Assembly (NCBI GenBank): GCA_029465975.1
Contig: CM055756.1
Span: 910,470 to 974,469 of the forward strand
DNA from: Dallia pectoralis
Taxonomy: Eukaryota; Chordata; Actinopteri; Esociformes; Umbridae
Direction: 5' to 3'
Length of the DNA: 64,000 bases
The notes below the pieces were generated by a model. The model worked only from the letters and a program-made list of their open reading frames with translations, ran no database searches and had not been told where the DNA came from. Positions 22,311 through 34,755 of this stretch are shown piece by piece. The position numbers were made by a program, and so were the translations under genes. The first letter of the stretch is position 1. Each line of letters opens with the position of its first letter.

Positions 22311-22380
22311 TATATTTAAGTATTTAATTATATATTTAAGTATTTATTTATGTATTTATTTATGTATTTATATATTTCAT
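22311..22380. repeat. TATTTA low-complexity tract
   Basis: Repeated TATTTATGTATTTA / TATTTAAGTATTTA units. Confidence 0.85.
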
Positions 22381-22792
22381 AATATGGCACTCATAGTCCT
22401 CCAGAGTTGTGCTCCTAATTCAACCAATTAAAAAAGGAAGTAATCATGTTTTTGAAAGGCTGCTAGTTGATTGGATGTTTGCATAAAAAAGTGTGTGCCT
22501 AGTCGATTTGAGTTGCTTCAGTCTGTCATTGTTTTTTAAAGCACACAATGTTTTAATTATGGAGTTAGCTTGCTGCAAAACATGATAAAAACATTGCATG
22601 TACTCACTTGTCCCCTCCTACTTACCCCCCCCCAACTGACACCCATTTCCTGGAAATGGAAAACTAACGTTACAGGAATCTAGTGGTAAACAACAATCAG
22701 TCTTTTAATATGTGGTAGACACGACGTACACGGACTAATATAATTATTTTCAGAACACCTAGTATCAATGTAAAGTAAATACAGCATATAGG

Positions 22793-24198
22793 TGTAACGG
22801 AGGTATTGTTCCTCTATGGGAACTTTTATGTTAACAGGTTTTTTCCTTTTTCTCCGGTGTGTTCGCGTGAGAACGAGAGTACATCCCGGTAGGAGAGAAG
22901 TGAGAAGTGTAACGAGGCAGAGTCGCGGTATGAGAAGTCGACATTAATATACACCAAAGATAATCTAAGACAGTGATGCACGGTCTGATTAAGTGGAGTG
23001 AGTTTTTGTATATTAATATCGTTGCGCGAAACTGCAGACGCAGTTAATGCAGAAGTTCGGTCGATTGCGTCATCGGACAGAGCACAGTGTTGGAGACTGG
23101 CTGAGAGCACGAGAGAGTGTGGCTAGAGCCGTGAGTTCCATACCGAGCACTGTCGTATTCTGTCGTTATTACGACCGAAAGCATTTCTTTTGAGATTCCT
23201 ATTGTGTTTTTTGGTTCATCCAGTAACTGGGTCGGAGTGAGAAACCCTGATCTCCTCCTGCAACCGATTTAAGTACACCTGTTAGTGCTTGAGAGTGCGC
23301 ACGTGGACTGTGCTGCCCATTTTGTTCCAGAAATCTCCTGAGTTTTCCCGGGCCACGCTGAAACACTTTTGTGTTTTTGTTTTTTACCCTGCCATCCATA
23401 CGACATCTCACCGTCCCGTCTCAGCTGTTTTTGTCGGCTCAAGTCATCACCAGTCATCGCATCAGAGTTGTCGTCGCCAGAGACTGGTAGAACATTCGAT
23501 ACACACACGCACACACACACACGCACAAACGGTGCACTGATATGGAGTGGACAGGACTGAGTGTTTGACTGAACTGAGTCAATTGAAAATGGAGTTATAA
23601 ATTGTTTTATAAGAATTGTTCAAGTAAATTTGAGGTCGTACATTGGGAATGAGTTATTTGGGTCGAATTGTGAGAGTCATTTACATGCAGCGTTATATGT
23701 AAGCAATTTGTGCTCTAATGCAGACATCTATTTTGGGGAATACGCTTTTGAGGTGTTAAGAGTTTTGTTTTGGAGGTGTTAACCATTCAATGGTCTTCCA
23801 AGAAAACAAGAATTGTTTATTCTTTTATTTATTTTTTGTATTTTTTTGTTATTTAAATTACTAGTTGTTAAAAATTCATTTGACAGTTATTTCTGAACTT
23901 ACCTTGGGGTAGGGGCGTCTCACTTACACTGTTAGGATTAGGTGGGTAGGGACGTGAATTTAAATGTATTATTCACCACATGCACTTCAGGAAGCCACTG
24001 TATTGACATACTCCCCTGAAGCCTACACTACCTGTTCCTGTATTATATATTGTAAAATAGTGTAAGATAACACATACACATAATGTGCATATTGAGGCTC
24101 AAAGCACTGGAGCGAGGACTAAGATCATTTCGCTTTTAAGTCTTTCAGGGTAATGTTTAAATTTTCCCCTTCGAGGCGAGACTTACAGTCCCGTTACA
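22793..24198. mobile_element. Possible LTR or MITE bounded by TGTAACGG / CCGTTACA
   Basis: The two ends are exact 8-bp inverses, start TG and end CA, and the interior is non-coding. It includes a CA microsatellite at 23499-23530. I do not see a convincing target-site duplication, so this is tentative. Confidence 0.35.
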
Positions 24199-25265
24199 TA
24201 TGTGCATTTTGATGTTCGATGTTCTTTCTTGTAGCAGTAGCCTTTGGGTACACAGATCTGAGTTAATCAGAAAGAATTCCAAATTATTATGTTGTTTCTG
24301 TTTTGTTGTCAATGTATTACAAGACAAAGGGGTTCTGACTATTAAGGTTGTAGAAAACTTGGCTTAATACTTTAGTGAACAGAATTTCATTTGTCTACCA
24401 CTCTGCATTCCTGCTGAAAGGCGTGCTCAAACATTGTAAGTTTTTAGATTTTTTAGCAGCTACACTACAATCTGCAACAATAGTCAGATATATTTGAGAC
24501 TTAGACCTCAATCGTTAAATGCTTTGAAACAAATTGTTTCATTAATAATCTTTATGCGTGGACACAATTTTTTTTCTAGTTACTGGGACTTTGGGCTGGA
24601 TGTTTTCATCTTGATGCTCTGTGATTAGAACTAAGAGATGTGGTCTGAGCTGGATGTGTCATATTCTGCCACTATCTCTGCATCCATCCATCTGACTCTA
24701 GGCTAGACAGAAAACCATCCTGAGTAAAGGGGTTATAACATGCCAGCTGATAGGAGTCTTTACTCATGCTCTCAGAGTCTAAGTGAATCAATTTTTGGTG
24801 ATACGATAACATGTGGACGTGTACAAGGTGGTGAACACTTTAGAGATCTTCTGTAAAGGATAAAGTATGGAGATAAGGTGACCCATCTGTTTCCCTAAAA
24901 CTAGCCCAGAGCAAACAACAAATAGTATTTTATGGTAAAATAATAACAATTTTTCATTTAACTGTTTACTATAATTGTTAATAGAACAGATAGTGCAGCA
25001 ATTGTGATCAGTTTGGTTTGTATGTTTTGTAGAATGATGCCATAACCATGATTATTTGTGTTTCTTCAGTGTCAGCCCTGAACCAGTATGGAACCTCCTT
25101 TTCTAGGTAAAAAAACAACAATGTTTAAGATTTCCAAAAATACTGAAACATACTTTGATTTAGTAGAATTTAGTAGAGAGAATGGTTTCTATATTCTTCA
25201 TGGTTTGCATATTATATTTTTTGTCCAATGAGAAAAAAAGGCTAACATAATAAAGATAGTGTAAT
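24199..25265. other. Intergenic DNA without recognised features
   Basis: I see no coding potential and no known repeat signature. Confidence 0.45.
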
Positions 25266-25460
25266 AGGGCTGGGACAACGCGTCAACGTCATCGATGAAA
25301 AAAATACTTTGACGCAAAATATGCGTGTCGATTCGTCAGACCCAAAACAAAGATGGCGGCGCCGGAGAGTAGTAGAAACACGAGTGTCTCCTCAGACTTT
25401 CATAAGTGCAAGGCGGCATGCACTCGTTCCTCTAAAGTATGGGAATTCTTCAATTTTAAA
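25266..25460 (+). mobile_element. 5' end of a hAT-like element with BED-type start
   Basis: TAGGGCTGGGACAACGCGTC is a hAT-type terminal repeat. It is followed by a frame starting at the ATG near 25353 (ATGGCGGCGCCGG) and then a VWEFFNFK stretch like the start of a BED finger. The sequence passes into LINE sequence, so the rest of the element is missing. Confidence 0.55.
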
Positions 25461-26284
25461 AGATGCACTTTTTCAGTAAGCTAGGACTGTGTTTTCAACA
25501 TAAATGTTCAATTTTGTTGGTTCAGGAAGGATGCCATGACAGGCTGCTGGCTCCCACTGTCGCTGTTAATTATTTTATGAGGATTATCTCACAGAAAATG
25601 ATTAAGGACTCCAACGTCATGATTTTGGAAACATGTCCTTACAACAACATACCGGATAATGCAATCAGCCTTGAAAACTTCTGGTAAAAACAGGGGTGGT
25701 GGACTGCATCTACGTGAATGATGCCTGGGGTACCAACAATAACCTCATCGGGAGTCACTGCTCTGTAAGTCTGGGATATCTAATGAATTAGCTGCAGACC
25801 CTTTTACTTGCCTAAAGAGTTTACGTGTATTGCTACCGCAGACTACTGTCCACTAGATGCTACGGCTAAGCTAGCGATGAAAGAACAATCAACAAACTGC
25901 TCATCTTGTTGCAGGGGATTTTAACCTCTCCAACCTGAAAAGAAGTTTTCCCAAATACCACCAAAATGTCTCCTGCCTGACAAGAGGAGACAATACACTC
26001 GACCATGTGTACACTAACATTCCGAAGGCTTACAAAGCCACCCCCCTCCCCCACATGGGTTAGTCTGACCACTTCTCACTGCTAATGCAACCAAGGTACC
26101 TACCCATCATCAAGCGTGTGAAACCTACAGTGAGGACAGTCAAGGTGTGGCCTGAGGTGTCACTACAGCTCCAGTTTCAACACACAGACTGGAGTCTGTT
26201 TGACACTCAGGCTACCACTGACTTCCATAATGACATTGATTCATCCTCCGTCCTGGATTAAATCAACACCTACTAGGGGTGGGA

Positions 26285-26695
26285 GAAGAACGAGATCGCG
26301 GGTACAAGCGGCCGAAATGGGTTTTCTCAGAAAGGTGGCTGGCCTATCCCTTAGGGATAGGGTGAGAAGCTCAGTCATCCGAGAGGAACTCGGAGTAGAG
26401 CCGCTGCTCCTTTGCGTAGAAAGGAGCCAGTTGAGGTGGTTCGGGCATCTTGTACGAATGCCACCTGGGCGCCTCCCTAGAGAGGTGTTCCAGGAACGTC
26501 CAGCTGGGAGGAGACCTCGGGGAAGACCCAGGACTAGGTGGAGAGATTATATCTCCACACTGGCCTGGGAACGCCTCGGGATTCCCCAGTCAGAGCTGGC
26601 TAATGTTGCCCGGGAAAGGGAAGTTTGGGGTCCCCTGCTAGAGCTGCTACCCCCGCGACCCGACCCCGGATAAGCGGTTGAAGATGAGATGAGAC
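26285..26695 (+). mobile_element. RTE-type LINE 3' fragment inserted in hAT end
   Basis: The frame 26200-26673 contains LSLRDRVRSSVIREELGVEP, LRWFGHLVRMP and RPRGRPRTRWRDYIS, the C-terminal region of an RTE/Rex3-like LINE. It ends in GATGAGATGAGAC repeats. The 11-bp sequence TAGGGGTGGGA at 26274-26284 recurs at 26696-26706, duplicating the end of the hAT as a LINE target-site duplication. Confidence 0.85.
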
Positions 26696-27193
26696 TAGGG
26701 GTGGGACAAATAATCGAATTTTGATCGATTGCGATAGGAGTATTTTACATATCGAGGGCAAATAAGCAACAAATCGAAAAAATATGTTAGATGAAATTCA
26801 ATTCGTATGTCTAAATCACCATTTAATAAATGCAATTATTATTTTAAATATACAGCAGTGGGCGCGATCCTCGTCTTTTGTGCCAATGCCTTTGCTCGCG
26901 CTCAGACCAGATGAAAGATGGCTGCAAGTAGTAGCGAAACACTCGAAATTGAGGATGCTATATGTTCGCTGCGTTCGCCAGTATGGAAGCATTTTGGCTT
27001 TTCGGTGAAGTCTGAGAATGATAAGCGAGTAGTGGACAGGAATAATACTATTTGTAAACTTTGCAGGGCAGTTAAGCAGCGAACGGATCTTTTCCACTGC
27101 GGGAGTCAGGAGATATTGTTACTTCTCAAAGATCCGTTCTCTCCCCACAGAATGTTGAGTACTTTTTCTTACAAAAAATATGTCCCTTTGAGG

Positions 27194-29265
27194 TAGGGCT
27201 GTCAAAATTGCTCAAATATGACGTTCGAATATTCCCTCTAAAATACAAACGAATATTCGAACATCTGGTTGCACATTTTGTCAATGACGCGCATTACGTC
27301 AATAACAGGACAAATTAATACAAAGAGACATAACTACTTGTATAGGGTAGTTTAATTTAAGTTTAAACATATTTGACAATGTATTACTTACACAAAACCA
27401 AGTAAATAAACTAATTACCAAGACCGCAGACCTCACTCTCTCTCTCGCGCTCTCTCTCTGCGCAACGCATAACGGTTTAAATTAACAACAACAATAAGCA
27501 CATGTGTTGTTGAGTGCTGATCAAGAGTTTTGTGCAAGCAATTTAAGGTCGCGACTCTTGTCCCAAATATAGCAGGCTTCATTCAGTGATTTAAACAAAT
27601 CTATTAACATTAACCCCTTTTGCACATATGATCACACTGGTGTGTTCTGGCTTGAGTGGTCCCTGATGCGTACGATCACATCCGTGTGATTGGAACGTTT
27701 CATTAGAACGTCCAAGAAAATGTGACGCAACAATGACTGGCCAGACCAGACTTATTTAGCTGCCATTAGATCAGTGTTTATAACTTATTTCCTCAATGTC
27801 AAATGTAAATATTTATAGAGTATATTTTTAAACAATTACAGCGGTAGAACATATTTTAATCGGAAGCTGAATGTACCAACACAAACAGTACCGTAAAATT
27901 TTAAATAGGCTGCTAAACATAATATCAGTTGTTTTCTATTGTCCAGGATAAAAATACACCCGACACAAAAACTAATGATATTATCAACAACGATTAATCT
28001 GTATAATATTATCTTACGTTGGACCGAGCTTACGACTCCCAGCATGCATTTCAATGTAAACAAACATATTTATCTAAAATAGCTCAACTTAAAATAGCTC
28101 AACTTCATCACTACAACCTTAAAAAAAATGATTTACACTGATGACATGTCTTATTACCAAGTATGCAGAAATCGGAATGTATAATTTGTCATAAGCATTT
28201 TAAAATATGTGAATAAGAAAATCAAGTATTACCACACAGATTGCCCGAAAGTTAGGTTGTTTATTGATACAAGTGCACCTTTCACGCCGGTAATCATTCG
28301 GTACATTCATGCTCTTTGACAGTCCCTAATTAGTCTGAAAATTATCCGTAGTCAGGAATGAGCACTCAGTCCCGATGGCGTTCATATTACAATATACACA
28401 CGAGCAATGCAATGCAAATAACATGCTATAAGTTTTAGCCATTACATGAGTTGATGCATTGACTGCCACGCGCTGATTAGTCGTGTCTAGCTACAATACG
28501 CTAAGACGTAAAACCCTACAAGTCTCCAGATATTATTCCGGTCCTCTTTTAATACTGCTTTACCTACGTTATTCTTGGTAGTCATATAAAATATAATAAT
28601 ACGTTAATAAGTCTAAATAATAAATAAATAGCAAGCAGCGTGGCTCTAGTTAACTGCAGCTAATGCAGCAGCCGGTCCGTCTTGTTACGTCATAATCACA
28701 TTATGGATCTCGGCGCGAATTCAGAAATCACCCGCAAAATAATTCACGCTGAGGGGCCTGGAAGATGTTTTCGGAACATACGCGCGAAAAGGTTAATTGA
28801 AGTTTTACAGAACCGACATTGAACGATCCGAGCGAGCTGTGCTGTAAACATGGAACTTTTCTGTTTAACGTTAAATAAAACGAGGCACACAATTCCGAGA
28901 AATGTGACAAAGAACTTTTACCCTGAGGTTCATAAAAAATAAAGTGCTATTAAAAAGATAAAGGCTACTTACATTCTTGGTGCTTGTATTAAAAAAAGAA
29001 AAAACTGACTGCAATTTATTGCATTGTCTTTTTAGTGCACTTTCTCCATCGGGTCTTAGGCCTGCCAGCCAATATTCCCAGCGGAGGAAAAGGCGCGTTC
29101 AGAGTGAGGATCCGGGGATGGAAAGATATTTCTCTCTGCTTCGGCGGGCGTGTTTTTTCCATATTCGAAATACACATGAGAATATGAATTTTTCACGTTC
29201 GAATTTTTGTTTTATAAAACTATTCGAATATATATTCGAATTTAGAATATTCGTTGACAGCCCTA
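27194..29265. mobile_element. Second hAT-like element nested in the first (8-bp TSD CTTTGAGG)
   Basis: The ends TAGGGCTGTCA and TGACAGCCCTA are exact inverses. The flanks 27186-27193 and 29266-29273 are both CTTTGAGG. The interior near each end has imperfect GAATATTCGAA repeats and no transposase. Confidence 0.88.
27610..28796. mobile_element. piggyBac-like non-autonomous element (TTAA target), nested at third level
   Basis: TTAA at 27610-27613 is followed by CCCCTTTTGCACATATG. The other end reads ACATACGCGCGAAAAGG followed by TTAA at 28793-28796. Imperfect inverted ends and a duplicated TTAA are diagnostic of piggyBac insertion. No transposase frame is visible. Confidence 0.72.
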
Positions 29266-29886
29266 CTTTGAGGGGACATATACGTTTTGTTACATGAGGA
29301 ATTTGTTAGATTTCTTCTAGTTTTGTGCATTCTGCGTGAACTTCTTATTTTATATTAGAAGTAAGTATTCCTAAAGAGACATTAACAGTCTTATTTAATT
29401 GCAACAAGTTTATAACAATAAATATAATGTTTTGTTACACAAGGCATTTGCTAGATTTTTTTTAGGTTTGTGCCTTCTGAGTGAACTTTTTGTTTAGAAA
29501 TATTCCTAAAGAGACATTTACAATGTACATAATTTGAAACAATTATATAAAAATAAAGAGTTTTCTATTTTTGTTATCAAATCGAAAAATATCGAACCGT
29601 GAACCTTGTATTGAATATCGTATCGAATTGTGTGAGAACTGTATCGTCCCACCCCTAACACCTACGCCAACCATGTCTTCAACCAGAAGCCTTGGATGAA
29701 CAAAGAGGTCAGACTACTGCTGACGGCACATGATGCTGCTTTCAGATCCTGTGACATGGAGGGCTACAGCTGAATATGGGGAAGCTCTCCCCAGATGCCG
29801 TCCCCTTCAGTCTGTCCACTGAGGAGGTATCTTCTGCACTCAGCATGGTGAACGCATGCAAGGCAGCTGGTCCTGATGGTGTCCCC

Positions 29887-32232
29887 GGGCGTTTGCTCAG
29901 AGCATGTGCTAGGAAGTTGGCTGGTGTCTTCACTGACATTTTCAACCTGTCACTGTCCCTGCTGGTTGTCCCCGCATGCTTCAAGATCACAACCATTGTT
30001 CCAGTGCCAAAGCAGTGCCAAAGCCAAGGCCTAAATGACTTTCAACCTGTCGCGCTCACCACCAGACTCATGCAGTACTTTGAAAGACTTGTATTGGCTC
30101 ACCTTAAGTCCTGCCTACCATCTTCTCCAACCCTAACAACCGCTTTAGTCGGCTGGCCGTCATTAATCACTTAGCGTTTAACTCATTGGTACCAACTAAT
30201 TTGCAAGTCTCTGCTAGGCAAAGTACCTATGCTCTCTAGCCACCGTTGCTCTACCCACCCACAGTCTACGCTCAAGCAGGTACATTGCAACATTCGGCTG
30301 GCAATCCTTCCAGTTTTCTGCTGTGAATGATTGGAACAAATTGCAAATATCCCTAAAACTCTAAACCCTTTTCTCACCCATTGCCTTTAAACGAATTCTG
30401 TCTGAACTTTTGTCTGATCACTGTTTGTTCTACCTGTCCTCTGGTTTTCCTGCACATTACTTTTTTGCCATGCCCAATTTGCACAGTGGATCATTTTCAC
30501 TTGTACTGCTGTCATACCAGTTTATAATTTTTGGAATTATTGTGTTTGCTCAGGCATGCTAAAGTGTTCTTGCTCTCACCATCACGGTCATTCGTTTCAT
30601 GCACAGTAATGAACTACTTGCTGGATACACTTTAGCTTTAACATTCTGTATATAGACTTTCTTTTGTCTTTGTATTGTTGTTATTGCCATATCAATGCTG
30701 CTCAACCGACCTACTTATACCCCATTTTTTATTAACTCTTTATTGACTCTCCACTTGATCTACATTTTATTCTGTGATGTTGTGTAACTTTACGATGTCT
30801 CACACGTTTTTGGTTTATCATGGTCAGGTCGCCGTTACAAATGAGAATTTGTTCTCAATCGACCTACCAGGTTAAATTAAGGTTTTAAAAAATGTAAAGA
30901 ATGTTTTGCCGTTCGTTTTGTTTGAGGGTTTTAAGTGAAAATAAAAGCAAACATACCTATTGCCTGCGCTTGATTCCTCCACACTCACCTAAAGGATGTG
31001 TGACAACTTTGGTGGAAACCAAACATAAAGAAAATACATGGAAGTTATCACAAACACCAACTCACAAAATGGGTAGAATTATGCAAAGTAAATTCAGCCA
31101 AAGGGAAATTGGGCAGTCTATATTCAATATCTAGAGCTTCTATTGATTTTTCTGTGGGTACAGCTAATTAAATATGTGACAGCTGTTGATTGATATGTGT
31201 ATTAATAGACAACTGTTTTTATTTTGTTCCAGAGAAAAGGAAATCTGATGTGGCCAATGAAAACAAACGAACAAAGAAGCAAAAAGTTAGTGCTTCATCC
31301 AAAGCAACTGAAACACTTGGTAGGTCAAACAATCCAATGAAACATGTATCATAGTGCTTTAAAGATACCCAACTTAAAACCCCATCTAGCTAGTAATGGA
31401 GTAGGTCACTTTTCAATGCTACATTGTTCAATAAACTCCTGTTCACTGTTCAATGGTTTAAAGCTGCTCTGTAACAGTTCAATAGAAAATCAAAGTTTGT
31501 AAAATGTGTGAGGACCTGAAATGTGGTGTAATTGAGTCAACTCCTCTTTTATCATATTCATTGTTATCCATTACAATGATTTGCTACATTTGACATTACT
31601 ATCAGTACAATAGAATGACTTGTAGTCCGGGAAGCAATTATGAATCATAGAATCAATTTATGGTTCAGCATTCACGGCATAGGGATGTTAAGTGTGAAAC
31701 CAGACATATAGTGCTAATGATTTAACCATACATTTTTAGATTACATGAAAATTAATTACAGAAAAATTACTAATCTCACTGTATATGTATTCATTATTTT
31801 AAATTACTTTAGATTAAATAATTACTTAAGCAATACAGTTACCGTTCATCCCACAGAGTTTTACATACAAAGTAGTCATCTATCAAAAATCTAATGTAAA
31901 AACACTGTTTTTAAGCATACATGCAAACATGCTCACTACAAAAATGATCCCTACTAATATAAGAGCTATTATACACACAACATGTGTCACGTGATCCTGT
32001 TACAGCAAAACAATCTATTTCTAGAAATCTAACCCCCTATTAGTAACTAATCTACATTAAGTATTACAAATGAAATGACGGACTTGCAATTTTATACAAT
32101 ATACTGATCTTATATATCAATCAAATATATATTAGTGTAGCCAGTTCCGACAGTTGCTGTTATATTACGGTGAGTTTATTATAGGTTATGTATGCATGAT
32201 CATCTGATTGAAGCAAGTTATCCCAGAGGAGC
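29887..32232 (+). repeat. Direct segmental duplicate, copy A
   Basis: LINE 3' part, intergenic sequence, the N-terminal NUGGC-like exon and the following intron all recur in the same order and orientation at 58729-61874. Copy A lacks the hAT MITE and the two LTRs found in copy B. Copy A runs into the 500-N gap. Confidence 0.9.
31233..31319 (+). CDS. nuggc-like: NUGGC-like N-terminal exon (copy A)
   Basis: This 87-nt exon lies between TTGTTCCAG and GTAGGT, phase 1 in and phase 1 out. It encodes a Lys-rich segment starting KRKSDVANENKRTKKQKV after a split codon, a plausible nuclear-localisation signal. It is identical to 60543-60629. Downstream exons of this copy, including the P-loop exon, are not present before or after the gap. 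Confidence 0.72.
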
Positions 32233-32732
32233 NNNNNNNNNNNNNNNNNNNNNNNNNNNNNNNNNNNNNNNNNNNNNNNNNNNNNNNNNNNNNNNNNNNN
32301 NNNNNNNNNNNNNNNNNNNNNNNNNNNNNNNNNNNNNNNNNNNNNNNNNNNNNNNNNNNNNNNNNNNNNNNNNNNNNNNNNNNNNNNNNNNNNNNNNNNN
32401 NNNNNNNNNNNNNNNNNNNNNNNNNNNNNNNNNNNNNNNNNNNNNNNNNNNNNNNNNNNNNNNNNNNNNNNNNNNNNNNNNNNNNNNNNNNNNNNNNNNN
32501 NNNNNNNNNNNNNNNNNNNNNNNNNNNNNNNNNNNNNNNNNNNNNNNNNNNNNNNNNNNNNNNNNNNNNNNNNNNNNNNNNNNNNNNNNNNNNNNNNNNN
32601 NNNNNNNNNNNNNNNNNNNNNNNNNNNNNNNNNNNNNNNNNNNNNNNNNNNNNNNNNNNNNNNNNNNNNNNNNNNNNNNNNNNNNNNNNNNNNNNNNNNN
32701 NNNNNNNNNNNNNNNNNNNNNNNNNNNNNNNN
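32233..32732. other. Assembly gap, exactly 500 N
   Basis: A run of 500 N, the same length as the second gap at 58229. This fixed size indicates a scaffold join of unknown true length. Confidence 0.98.
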
Positions 32733-34755
32733 GTATATTACTATCTACCCCTTAGTATAATGTGTATTGTTCTATTCATGTTTATTTATGCCTTCCTGCC
32801 AATGTAAATTCCGTGTCTGTACACACATTCATGCGAACAAACACTTTCTGAATAAATAAAACTTCCCTAAATAATTCAGTTCACGTTTTACATTTGACTA
32901 GTGTATAAAACAGAGATTATATACCATCCAGCTACTACCTTACTTAAAATATATCAACTAAAAGTTGGTTAATAAGAATGTAATGCCCATTCAAGTCGTG
33001 ATGAGCAAAAGCACGTCAACTAGCATTCAATACTAGAATTTGCCTTTGTTGTAACTCCGATATAACTTTATTTTAGCAATTCATGAATATAATGACACAA
33101 ACATAGCTGAGGAAAGACAATATACCAACTTTGACAATATGGTGGAGGGCGTGGTCTATTATTATTTTAATTTCTTGAAAAGTTACGGCGGGTGTCCAAG
33201 ATAGGTTTCCGTATTTCAACATTATAGGACGTTCAAATTAGTTTAATATTATCAATACAATGCAATAATGCATTATAACCGAATATATCTGAATGAGGCA
33301 TGAGTGTTTCAACTTCACATAAGGGATTCTTTATTATTGAATTTACCTTGATGTGTCACGATTGGTGTGGTAGCGTTGCTACACTTCCATTTCATTGATC
33401 CACTTCCGTGTTTTGTCCTCACTAGCTGTGATTGCTTCCTCTTTCACATGGTCTGGCTATTTAGTAATCTGTCACTTTATGTGGGGATATAAAGGGGTCG
33501 CTGTAAGTCACTCCTTGCTTAGTGTTGTTACATGTCACGTTATTTTGGGGTGAGTGTTTGTGTATTTTGAGTGCTATTGTGGTTTTGTGGAATGTTTGTT
33601 ATAAGACGCGATATGCGCTGTTTATTCAGTTAGCTTAGTTAGCCTTTTTCACTTGTTGTCCGGTTTGTTTTACGTTGTCGTATTGAATAAAACCTTTGAA
33701 GCGGATTACCTGGTCCTGCACATGGCTTCATCACTAACACCCGGCCCAGTGCGTGACATGATGCTTGATGGCGAAGCAACAGGACCGATATTCAAGTCAG
33801 AAAATTTACCGCATTTACTTCAATATTATAGTCTGCAATACATCTAAATTAATTTGGTTTTAATTTAAAATAATCCCAGTGTGATAATATCGGTGAACAA
33901 TATTAATTTGCAGTCTATATTAGTCTATGTAAGTTGCAGCTCTTTTCACATGCATCGTATACTATATATATACTTTACATAGCCTAATATTGTTTATGTA
34001 TCAACTATTATTAATTGCCTATTGTTTTCAGTAGGCCATTATTATTTGAAAATCATCTTTGAAAGTGAAATATTCTTGGCTGTGAAACACTAATATATGA
34101 GTTTGTTGTTCAGAACTTCCTGATGCGGCAAACATACAAGCAACAGAAGTTATATTCACTGTCATTCATGTTGCTCAAGGTATCCCCAATAAGTAAACAT
34201 TTATTTGGTTTAATTTAAAATAATCATTGTGTTTGTATAATATCCGTTGCATGATATTCCTTGCAGTGATGAAAATGCGACTTGGTTTAGTGTTTCAAGC
34301 GCCACCTGGTGACAGAAAACAAGATATACTGGTGAAAAAAATACAGCCAAGATGAGCGGACCCAGCCACTTAGCACCGTAACCCATTGTAAAATAGCTTT
34401 AAATTCGCATTTCCAGTGATTATTTTAACAGGAGAAAAACAGGAGGATAAAGCATGCATATCTAGGAGCATATCTAAAGGATTTTCTGTAAGTTAATAGA
34501 GGTGTACAAAATATTTTTTTACGTGCCTCTGGGTCAAAATGACCCACCTCCGGCGCTTCTAGTGTTAATGAAAAACAAGCCGGTTATATAGAATGCAAAA
34601 AAATTTACACATAAAATATGACAGCAAACTGACCGGGTTCGGCCTTCAGGCTTTTAAAAACTGTCGGCTCAGAGTGGGCTACAGCCCGAGAATTCTGTCG
34701 GGCCTGGGCGAGTCTCACTTTTTATGCCCGATTACAGCTCTAATCGGAATGACAC
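32733..34755. other. Repeat-derived DNA left of the inverted repeat
   Basis: It contains a LINE 3' tail at 32780-32860 (CTGCCAATGTAAATTCCGTG), a fragment near 33060-33170 resembling the hAT-like MITE body, the LTR-like copy at 33355, and at about 34280-34570 a relative of the 'gacccagaggcaaaac' repeat in the arms. No gene is seen. Confidence 0.5.
33355..33735 (+). mobile_element. LTR-like sequence, relative of 4092-4480
   Basis: It starts TGTCACGATTGGTG, has a TATA-like GGATATAAAGG near 33486, AATAAAACC near 33685, and the shared GCGGATTACCTGGTC, then GCACATGGCTT. It is probably a solo LTR; no internal region is recognised. Confidence 0.55.

Larger units (their letters stand above)
26274..29657 (+). 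mobile_element. hAT-like element inserted in LINE (8-bp TSD ACACCTAC)
   Basis: The terminal repeat TAGGGGTGGGA at 26274 and GTCCCACCCCTA ending at 29657 are inverses. The 8-bp flanks 26266-26273 and 29658-29665 are both ACACCTAC, a perfect hAT-type duplication. A BED-finger start follows the left end (frame 26918-27196 with SPVWKHFGF and TICKLCR). The transposase is missing. Confidence 0.88.
25670..30895 (+). mobile_element. L2/CR1-type LINE, split by nested insertions
   Basis: The endonuclease part is at 25680-26273 (GDFNLSNL and DNTLDHVYTN are readable with frameshifts; LGQSDHF in degenerate form). The frame resumes at 29666 (TYANHVFNQKPWMNKEVR) and continues with reverse-transcriptase start motifs (KAAGPDGVPGRLLRA) to about 30110. 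A 3' tail ends near 30895. Between 26274 and 29657 other elements are nested. It is also the left part of the direct duplication with 58729 onward. Confidence 0.8.

Noticed and set aside
23289..23560. Overlapping frames around 23.3-23.5 kb
   Set aside because: They run through a CA microsatellite and show no conserved motif.
22793..24198. Confident LTR retroelement call
   Set aside because: Matching 8-bp ends exist but no clear target-site duplication or poly(A) structure was found, so it is listed only as tentative.
26200..26673. 157-codon frame that looks well conserved
   Set aside because: Its LSLRDRV / RPRGRPRTRWRD motifs identify it as an RTE LINE C-terminus, with a LINE-type target-site duplication; not a host gene.
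32192..32807. Long open frames of about 190-200 codons
   Set aside because: They consist almost wholly of N from the assembly gap.
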